Notes under the pieces: generated by a model
Told to the model about the DNA's origin: nothing
Databases searched by the model: none
Seen by the model: the letters and a program-made list of their open reading frames with translations, nothing else
Translations under genes and position numbers: made by a program
Assembly: GCA_016783505.1 (NCBI GenBank)
Contig: JADHWK010000033.1
Coordinates: forward strand, 1 to 28,076
DNA from: Candidatus Zhuqueibacterota bacterium
GTDB taxonomy: Bacteria > BS750m-G25
DNA: 28,076 nt
Direction of reading: 5' to 3'
Shown: piece after piece, positions 23,397 through 28,076 of the stretch
How positions within the stretch are numbered: position 1 is the first letter of the stretch
How the letters are laid out: the number at the start of each line of letters is the position of its first letter

Positions 23397-24263
23397 ATGA
23401 GTTTAGTAATTTCCATGATAGTCCCTGACGGGATAGTAGTAGCTACGGATAGCCTTTCTCTATCACAAAATATTCTTGAGTTTGTTGCTCAGAATGTTGA
23501 AACGGAATGTCCTCATTGTAGGAAGAAGATCGGAGCACAGGAACTTAGATTGCCTCCTATTCCTATTCCGTTTTCAGCATCGTCTTACACCCAGAAACTC
23601 TTTTCCTTAAAAAATAAATTTGCCCTGGGTTCCTTTGGTCTAGGCATTTTAAACAACCAGAGCATACATTATCATGTTAGGCAGTTTGAACGCATATATA
23701 ATAAGTCTGAGGATTTGTTATCAATCAGGAATGCATTTATCAAATATATAGAGAAAGAGTTGCTTGTCCAATTTCCTGAATACAGGGAAAAGGCACCCGA
23801 AGATTGGCATCCAATTGGGTTTCATCTAAATGGGTACGAAAGATCAGATGGAAAACCAGCTGCGAAGCTGACCGGAGTAACCCATGAAGTTTATATTGGA
23901 CGCAAGAATATTGTTCGTAAAAGGGATAATATAGGCTGCACGATTGGCGGTGATATGAGAGTTGTCCGAAAATTGTGGGAAATTGGAAAAGAGGATCCAA
24001 GACTAAAATTTAAATATAGATTGTTCTCGCTTCAAGATGCAATAGATTTGAGTGAATCTTTAATCGGTATCACAAGCACTATTCAAAGATTTGCTAACGA
24101 GGTTCCATCGGTGGGCGGAGAAATAGATATCGCACTCGTAACTCCGTTTAATGATTTTCAGTGGATAAAGCGAAAGAAACTTATGGAAATACTGGAGGAA
24201 CTAAAAGGTTTTCAGTCGATGAAGCAAAAGAATTTTTTAGAAACAGGGAAGGAATCAAAATGA
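23397..24263 (+). CDS. Proteasome/HslV-like Ntn-hydrolase-fold protein with a CxxC insertion
   Basis: A 288-aa protein. The start MSLVISMIVPDGIVVATDSL matches the first strands of proteasome-type peptidases, whose motif is DGVVLAADSR. Asp 18 would be the conserved acid. Met removal would expose Ser 2 as the N-terminal nucleophile, and Lys 67 in TQKLFSL would play the Lys33 role. Between the Asp and the Lys is an insertion of about 45 residues with CPHC (38-41), a possible metal knuckle. LGSFGLG resembles the family GxxG strand. HslV itself is shorter and starts with Thr, so this is a divergent member; substrate unknown. GAGG at 23381-23384 precedes the ATG. The stop overlaps the next start (ATGA), so three genes form one coupled unit. 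Confidence 0.6.
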   Translation: MSLVISMIVPDGIVVATDSLSLSQNILEFVAQNVETECPHCRKKIGAQELRLPPIPIPFSASSYTQKLFSLKNKFALGSFGLGILNNQSIHYHVRQFERIYNKSEDLLSIRNAFIKYIEKELLVQFPEYREKAPEDWHPIGFHLNGYERSDGKPAAKLTGVTHEVYIGRKNIVRKRDNIGCTIGGDMRVVRKLWEIGKEDPRLKFKYRLFSLQDAIDLSESLIGITSTIQRFANEVPSVGGEIDIALVTPFNDFQWIKRKKLMEILEELKGFQSMKQKNFLETGKESK

Positions 24264-24457
24264 ATACAAGAATGTATACCGAAGAAGAAGTAGCTTCTGG
24301 TTACCCACCAGTTATTGTTTTAGTTAATCCCGACCCGGGAACCTATTATCCAGGAGTAGATTGTAGAACCGACACCAATGACACAACTCCTGAAATCATT
24401 TTCGACGATATTATGCGAAAATATCATAGTGCATGGGAAAAACTGGCCAAATTGTAA
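24260..24457 (+). CDS. 65-aa protein between the Ntn hydrolase and Doc, candidate antitoxin or adaptor
   Basis: A small acidic protein (MNTRMYTEEEVASGYPPVIV at the start, ending HSAWEKLAKL). I do not recognise a family; no Phd/YefM pattern is visible. It overlaps the previous stop by four bases and the Doc start by 25 bases, so it is translated in a strict coupled order. GGGAAGG at about 24246-24252 is a plausible ribosome-binding site. Because it precedes a Doc-type toxin, an antitoxin role is possible, but it could equally be an adaptor or substrate of the Ntn hydrolase. Neither is shown by the sequence. Confidence 0.6.
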   Translation: MNTRMYTEEEVASGYPPVIVLVNPDPGTYYPGVDCRTDTNDTTPEIIFDDIMRKYHSAWEKLAKL

Positions 24458-24849
24458 AATATTTGAGTTTTCAGGAAATTGTAGAAAGGAATCGAAGAAT
24501 TGTTCTAGAAACTGGTGGCTTCGTAGAAGGTGCCGGTAAATTGAGCAATCCCAACAGCCTTGAGTATCTTGTTAATATAGTACAGGAGAAAATTAACGAT
24601 AAAGAACTTTATCCCTCCTTGGTCGAGAAAGCAGCGGTATATGTATTTAATATAATTACAAGACATATTTTTATCGATGGCAATAAACGCACAGGGATGA
24701 TTTGTGCATTTTGGTTCTTACGACTTAATGGATGTATCGTTTCTGAATCGATTTCTGAAAACGAGATTGTCAAAATTGCGCTTGATATTGCTAATAGAAC
24801 AATAGATCTTCCCGAAATAATTATTTGGCTTCAAGAAAGGTTGGAATAA
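24433..24849 (+). CDS. doc: Doc (death-on-curing) family Fic-fold toxin
   Basis: A 138-aa protein with the Fic/Doc core HIFIDGNKRTG (78-88), where His 78 is catalytic and NKR is the Doc-type variant of the nucleotide-binding loop. The N-terminus VKYLSFQEIVERNRRIVLETGG is typical of Doc. Doc enzymes phosphorylate EF-Tu and stop translation; related Fic enzymes AMPylate targets. The usual partner is a Phd antitoxin, which is absent here; the 65-aa gene takes its place. The ATG at 24433 gives a 25-base overlap with that gene; TTG 24463 would start the protein nearer the usual N-terminus. A terminator follows at once. Confidence 0.88.
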   Translation: MGKTGQIVKYLSFQEIVERNRRIVLETGGFVEGAGKLSNPNSLEYLVNIVQEKINDKELYPSLVEKAAVYVFNIITRHIFIDGNKRTGMICAFWFLRLNGCIVSESISENEIVKIALDIANRTIDLPEIIIWLQERLE

Positions 24850-24865
24850 AAATACTTAATGAATC

Positions 24866-24891
24866 AAACCCCCGCTTTGGCGGGGTTTTTT
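24866..24891 (+). terminator. Rho-independent terminator after doc
   Basis: CCCCGC / GCGGGG with loop TTTG, flanked by AAA and T6. Confidence 0.85.
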
Positions 24892-24921
24892 GTTTAACAG
24901 TCAATATTATCTAAAAAAACC

Positions 24922-24950
24922 TTGACACTAAAACCTTAATTTTGTATCTT
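24922..24950 (+). promoter_or_regulatory. Sigma-70-type promoter upstream of the recombinase remnant
   Basis: TTGACA at 24922-24927, a 17-base spacer, TATCTT at 24945-24950: identical boxes and spacing to the promoter at 2331. It would drive a leader of about 260 nt before the gene at 25217. Confidence 0.6.
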
Positions 24951-24966
24951 ATAAACAATTCATTTA

Positions 24967-25035
24967 GAGGCAAGAACGACTGAAATTTACACCCACGTGG
25001 GCCGTAAGCAGATTCGCATATCGCCAGAACAATAA
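24967..25035 (+). pseudogene. Second tyrosine recombinase C-terminal remnant
   Basis: The frame reads EARTTEIYTHVGRKQIRISPEQ-stop. TTEIYTHV is the tyrosine-nucleophile segment of integron and phage integrases, so only the last 20 or so residues survive. It points away from the Doc cassette, as does the remnant at 23117-23284 on the other strand. Confidence 0.7.
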
Positions 25036-25036
25036 C

Positions 25037-25070
25037 CGCACTTTTTCATAATTCAGTGAGAAAAGGTGCG
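25037..25070. other. 11-bp hairpin after the recombinase remnant
   Basis: CGCACTTTTTC / GAAAAGGTGCG pairs fully with one G-T wobble around a 12-nt loop. It could be an mRNA structure in the leader or a recombination-site relic. Beyond it the leader to 25216 holds only the weak promoter at 25164 and the short AGATAT/ATATCT hairpin near 25132. Confidence 0.45.
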
Positions 25071-25163
25071 TCTACTTGCTAGTAAAATGAAATCGATTAA
25101 TAACATAAAGAAATAATATCAAATTACTTAAGATATGGAGTATATCTAAAAGGTTCCGAAACT

Positions 25164-25191
25164 TTGGAGACGGCCAGTAGCTTATTATAAT
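25164..25191 (+). promoter_or_regulatory. Weak candidate promoter for the membrane/TPR pair
   Basis: TATAAT at 25186-25191 is a perfect -10 box. The best -35 (TTGGAG, 25164-25169) is poor. Confidence 0.3.
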
Positions 25192-25216
25192 ATATATAAG
25201 AATTGGAGATTAACTA

Positions 25217-25558
25217 ATGGTGTCTTCGAACAGTAAGGATGCTAATTTGGGTAATAGTAAAGAAGGCGAAAGAATAAGTACAAGCAAAGTTGCATACAGT
25301 GACCCACAAATGGTCGAAATATCTTTATATGAAATAAAAAATTTCTTAATAACTGAGACCATCGCGAAGGTAATAATACTTGTTGGTTCTCTTTTTATTG
25401 GAGGCATCTTATCTGCGGTTTTTTCGAAGATTCCTGTCCATCGAATTATAATTATAGCTTCCTGTGCAATATTATTTTTCGGAATTATCCTTGATGTATA
25501 TTTGATAAAAACTAAACTTAGTGAATTGGAACGAAAAGGGGCTAGAAAATGGAAATAA
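25217..25558 (+). CDS. Small two-helix membrane protein
   Basis: A 113-aa protein I do not recognise. A polar N-terminal 45 residues lead to two membrane helices, about 51-69 (KVIILVGSLFIGGILSAVF) and 76-97 (RIIIIASCAILFFGIILDV), and a short basic tail (KLSELERKGARKWK). Both ends would lie on the same side, by the positive-inside rule the cytoplasm. GGAG at 25205-25208 is a good ribosome-binding site. It overlaps the TPR gene by ten bases, so the two are probably translated together and may form one membrane complex. Confidence 0.65.
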   Translation: MVSSNSKDANLGNSKEGERISTSKVAYSDPQMVEISLYEIKNFLITETIAKVIILVGSLFIGGILSAVFSKIPVHRIIIIASCAILFFGIILDVYLIKTKLSELERKGARKWK

Positions 25559-27117
25559 CGGGGACGTTAGCAGTACTCATTGGCGCTATTCTTGGTTTCA
25601 TAATTTCAATTTTTGTGCTTCGTTATTTTGAGAAGAATAGAAAGCAAAAAACCATAATTGATAATTTAATTAATGAAGGTATGGATTATTATTCTTCATC
25701 ATTGGAAGTTCTAGATAAAGAGGAAAATCTCAACAAAGCAATCCAAACCTATGAAGAGGCTTTAAAAATCAGAACTATTGAGAAATACCCTCTTGACTAT
25801 GCGATGACACAAAATAATCTTGGAAATGCCTGCGCTACTCTTTCAGAGGTTCGTAATAAAGAGAAGAACCTGCTCAAAGCAATCCGAGCTTATGAAGAGG
25901 CTCTGAAAATATACACTGTTGAGAAATACTCTGTTGATTATGCAATGACACAGAATAATCTTGGAAATGCCTACAGGGCTCTTTCAGTAGTTCGAGATAA
26001 GGGGGAGAACTTAGCCAAAGCAATCCGAGCATTTGAAGAGGCTTTAAAAATCAGAACTGTTGAGAAATACCCTCTTGACTATGCGATGACACAAAATAAT
26101 CTTGGAACTGCCTACGGCACTTTTTCAGAGGTTCGAGATAAGGAAGGGAACTTAACCAAAGCAATCCGAACATTTGAAGAAGCCCTGAAAATATACACTG
26201 TTGAGAAATACCCTGTTGATTATGCAATGATACAGAATAATCTTGGAAATGCATATAGGACTCTAGCAGAAGTACGAGACAAGGCGAAGATCATGACCAA
26301 AGCAATCCGAGCCTATGAAGAGGCTTTGAAAATATACACTATCGAGAGATACCCTCTTGACTATGCGATGACACAAAATAACCTTGGAAATGCCTATGGT
26401 ACTCTTTCAGAGGTCTTAGATAAAGAGGGAAACCTGATCAAATCAATACGAGCTTACAAAGAAGCTTTAAATATTAAAACTGTTGAGAAATATCCTGTCG
26501 ACTATGCAATGATACAAAATAACCTTGGGATTGCCTACGGCGCTCTTTCGGGGATTCGAGACAAGGAGGAGAACTTGGCCAAAGCAATCCGAGCATTTGA
26601 AGAGGCTCTGAAAATATGTACTATTGAGAGATACCCTGTTTACTATGCGATGACCCAGAATAATCTTGGAAATGCCTACAGGATTTTTTTAGAGGTTCGA
26701 GATAAGGAGGAGAACTTGACCAAAGCAATCCGAGCATTTAAAGAGGCTTTAAAAATCAGAACTATTGAGAAATACCCTCTTGACTATGCGATGACCCAGA
26801 ATAATCTTGGAAATGCCTACAGGATTTTTTCAGAGGTTCGAGATAAGGAGGGGAACTTGGCCAAAGCAATCCATGCATTTAAAGAGGCTTTAAAAATCAG
26901 AACTATTGAGAAATACCCTCTTGACTATGCGATGACACAGACTAATCTTGGAAGTGCTTATAGTACTTTTTCAGAGATTAGCGATAAGGTGGAGAACCTC
27001 ACCAAGGCAATCCGAGCATTTGAAGAGGCTCTAAAAATATACTCTATTGATAAATATCCCCAATATTATAAAATAATATTGTCCAATCTGGAGAGATCAA
27101 AACAGAGTATGGGTTAA
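25549..27117 (+). CDS. Membrane-anchored TPR protein with nine 47-residue repeats
   Basis: A 522-aa protein. One membrane helix (about 7-25, LAVLIGAILGFIISIFVL) is followed by a partial first unit and nine full units of 47 residues covering 82-504. The consensus is YAMTQNNLGNAYRTLSEVRD followed by KEENLTKAIRAFEEALKI. Units of this kind (TQNNLG) occur in TPR regions of signalling and effector proteins such as CHAT-protease and STAND proteins. No effector domain is fused here; the protein ends 18 residues after the last unit. It would present a superhelical binding surface at the membrane, probably on the cytoplasmic side with the small protein encoded upstream. Ligand unknown. Codon use is AT-rich like the Doc cassette, unlike dnaK or the Bat genes. 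Confidence 0.85.
   Translation: MEITGTLAVLIGAILGFIISIFVLRYFEKNRKQKTIIDNLINEGMDYYSSSLEVLDKEENLNKAIQTYEEALKIRTIEKYPLDYAMTQNNLGNACATLSEVRNKEKNLLKAIRAYEEALKIYTVEKYSVDYAMTQNNLGNAYRALSVVRDKGENLAKAIRAFEEALKIRTVEKYPLDYAMTQNNLGTAYGTFSEVRDKEGNLTKAIRTFEEALKIYTVEKYPVDYAMIQNNLGNAYRTLAEVRDKAKIMTKAIRAYEEALKIYTIERYPLDYAMTQNNLGNAYGTLSEVLDKEGNLIKSIRAYKEALNIKTVEKYPVDYAMIQNNLGIAYGALSGIRDKEENLAKAIRAFEEALKICTIERYPVYYAMTQNNLGNAYRIFLEVRDKEENLTKAIRAFKEALKIRTIEKYPLDYAMTQNNLGNAYRIFSEVRDKEGNLAKAIHAFKEALKIRTIEKYPLDYAMTQTNLGSAYSTFSEISDKVENLTKAIRAFEEALKIYSIDKYPQYYKIILSNLERSKQSMG
25792..27060 (+). repeat. Nine tandem 141-bp coding repeats
   Basis: Nine in-frame units of 141 bases encode the 47-residue TPR-like repeats. Units 7 and 8 are nearly identical at the DNA level (from about 26643 to 26920), while others have drifted. 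Confidence 0.9.
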
Positions 27118-27192
27118 CGAATTTTGTGTACTCTGTTTTCGCTTCCAGTGGATGTTCTAATCCGCCGGAATTCCTAGGGTGTCGATATAATA

Positions 27193-27216
27193 GTCGAGGA
27201 TGAAAACATCCTTGAC
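27193..27216. other. 10-bp hairpin downstream of the TPR gene
   Basis: GTCGAGGATG-AAAA-CATCCTTGAC pairs fully with one G-T wobble. No T run follows. A TATAAT at 27186-27191 lies just before it but has no -35 box. Confidence 0.45.
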
Positions 27217-27244
27217 GAACAGGGTAAAAATATTTACTATTACG

Positions 27245-27275
27245 GCCTCCGGCAATTATGTCAGGGGCTTTTTTT
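27245..27275 (+). terminator. Rho-independent terminator after the TPR gene
   Basis: GCCTC/GGGGC and GGCA/TGTC stems around a C-A mismatch, loop ATTA, followed by seven T residues. Confidence 0.7.
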
Positions 27276-27326
27276 ATCATAAAATCACCTTGCATTTTTA
27301 GTTAAAATTTAGTAATTTTACTATTG

Positions 27327-28076
27327 ATGAAAAAACATCTCAAAATACGTCTTTCCGGGGTGGTGCAGGGGGTGGGCTTCCGACCCTTCGTGTATAATCT
27401 TGCCCACCGGTATCATCTCCCCGGCTTCGTATTCAACGACGACCACGGGGTGCAGGTTGAGGTGGAGGGGGAGGTTAATACCTTAGATCAATTTTTCAGG
27501 GTCCTGATTGAAGAACCCCCGCCGCAGTCCAAGATTGAAAGGGTAGAAAAGAATTATCTGCCCTTAGCCTATTTCAAAGAATTCCGCATTGAGGACAGCC
27601 GCACTCAGGGGATAAAGTTCGTCCAGATATCCCGGGATCTGGCTACCTGCGATGACTGCCTGAAGGAACTGTTTGACCCCAACGACCGCCGCTACCGCTA
27701 TCCCTTCATCAATTGCACCAACTGTGGGCCCCGCTTTACCATCGTTAAAGACATTCCTTATGACCGTCCGCTCACCACCATGACCCCCTTTAAAATGTGC
27801 CCAGAATGTCAGGCCGAATACGATGACCCGGGGAACCGGCGCTTCCACGCCCAGCCCAACGCCTGTCCGGTCTGTGGTCCTAAGCTTGAACTGCTGATTG
27901 CGGAATGCGGAATGCGCCCAGACGGGCGGGCGTCTGCCCGGATTCCGGATTCCGGGGGGGATGTTATCTCGGCGGCCTGTGAATTGCTGAAGCAGGGGAG
28001 AATCCTCGCCGTCAAGGGGTTGGGGGGTTTTCATCTGGCCTGTGATGCATTGAACGAAGATGCGGTTCAGAGGTTG
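27327..28076 (+). CDS. hypF: Carbamoyltransferase HypF, N-terminal part (runs off the window)
   Basis: The frame is open for exactly 250 codons to the window edge. Residues about 5-75 are an acylphosphatase domain with VVQGVGFRPFVY (catalytic Arg 19) and FND (Asn 37). Four Cys pairs, C108/C111, C130/C133, C158/C161 and C180/C183, form the two zinc fingers of the HypF middle region. LAVKGLGGFHLACDA starts the YrdC-like domain. HypF makes the thiocarbamate that becomes the cyano ligand of [NiFe] hydrogenases, with HypE. Between CPVCGPKLELL and GGDVISAA about 20 residues (190-209) are encoded by a palindromic repeat element, which is unusual for the family. No Shine-Dalgarno precedes the ATG. 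The rest of the gene is outside the window. Confidence 0.93.
   Translation, partial: MKKHLKIRLSGVVQGVGFRPFVYNLAHRYHLPGFVFNDDHGVQVEVEGEVNTLDQFFRVLIEEPPPQSKIERVEKNYLPLAYFKEFRIEDSRTQGIKFVQISRDLATCDDCLKELFDPNDRRYRYPFINCTNCGPRFTIVKDIPYDRPLTTMTPFKMCPECQAEYDDPGNRRFHAQPNACPVCGPKLELLIAECGMRPDGRASARIPDSGGDVISAACELLKQGRILAVKGLGGFHLACDALNEDAVQRL
27894..27958. repeat. Palindromic repeat element inserted in frame in hypF
   Basis: GGAATGCGGAATGCG (27902-27916) and CGGATTCCGGATTCC (27939-27953) pair at 13 of 15 positions, enclosing CAGACG-GGCGGG-CGTCTG (27919-27936). The left edge CTGATTGCGGA is identical to 11846-11856 in the array before the DUF58 gene. Confidence 0.65.

Noticed and set aside
23285-23416. 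N-terminal extension of the minus-strand recombinase frame
   Set aside because: The sequence before LSHLIQKLLGHAS has no integrase similarity and overlaps the start of the Ntn gene, so only the last 55 or so residues are called a remnant.
25792-27060. CRISPR-like or minisatellite array
   Set aside because: The 141-base repeats are in frame and encode TPR-like units, with no spacers and no cas genes.

Overview
The window looks like chromosome from an uncultured Gram-negative bacterium, most likely of the FCB or a neighbouring candidate lineage. This is inferred from a complete Bat-type operon (MoxR, DUF58, BatX, BatA, BatB, BatC, BatD, BatE), a lipoprotein-type TPR protein, a sigma-54-like promoter and many A-rich leaders without a Shine-Dalgarno sequence. 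No rRNA or tRNA gene and no CRISPR array was seen.

Layout. 1-3941: the tail of a glycyl-radical-activase-like gene translationally coupled to a DUF362 protein, then a terminator/promoter boundary and a DASS-family Na+/anion symporter. 4295-9172: dnaK behind a textbook -24/-12 (sigma-54) promoter, then a ClpB disaggregase whose expected ATG appears to read AGG. 9222-9623: a small TPR lipoprotein. 9624-10316: a gene-free stretch with three terminators, a possible pseudoknot, a three-way-junction fold and a REP palindrome. 10317-23109: the Bat/MoxR operon. 23117-25035: an AT-rich island holding a proteasome-like Ntn hydrolase, a 65-aa protein and a Doc toxin, bracketed by two tyrosine-recombinase C-terminal remnants. 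25217-27117: a small membrane protein plus a membrane-anchored protein with nine 47-residue TPR-like repeats. 27327-end: hypF, cut by the window edge.

The most striking pattern is that the Bat operon keeps its canonical gene order but every junction carries an insertion or repeat: a four-helix-bundle gene between moxR and DUF58, composite repeats before batX, a low-GC SIR2-like gene before batA, a GIY-YIG remnant, a palindromic element and an antisense VapBC pair before batB, a G-run tract and a repeated 56-mer before batC, a REP-associated transposase (RAYT) before batD, and a repeat-like junction at batD/batE. The genes themselves look intact.

Functionally, MoxR (AAA+ ATPase) is expected to work with the VWA proteins (DUF58, BatA, BatB) and the periplasmic/TPR proteins (BatC, BatD, BatE) in an envelope-stress or complex-maturation role. 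DnaK and ClpB form the protein-disaggregation pair. SIR2, VapBC, Doc and the Ntn hydrolase are accessory conflict or defence-type genes. The Ntn/65-aa/Doc cassette is the best candidate for an undescribed system.
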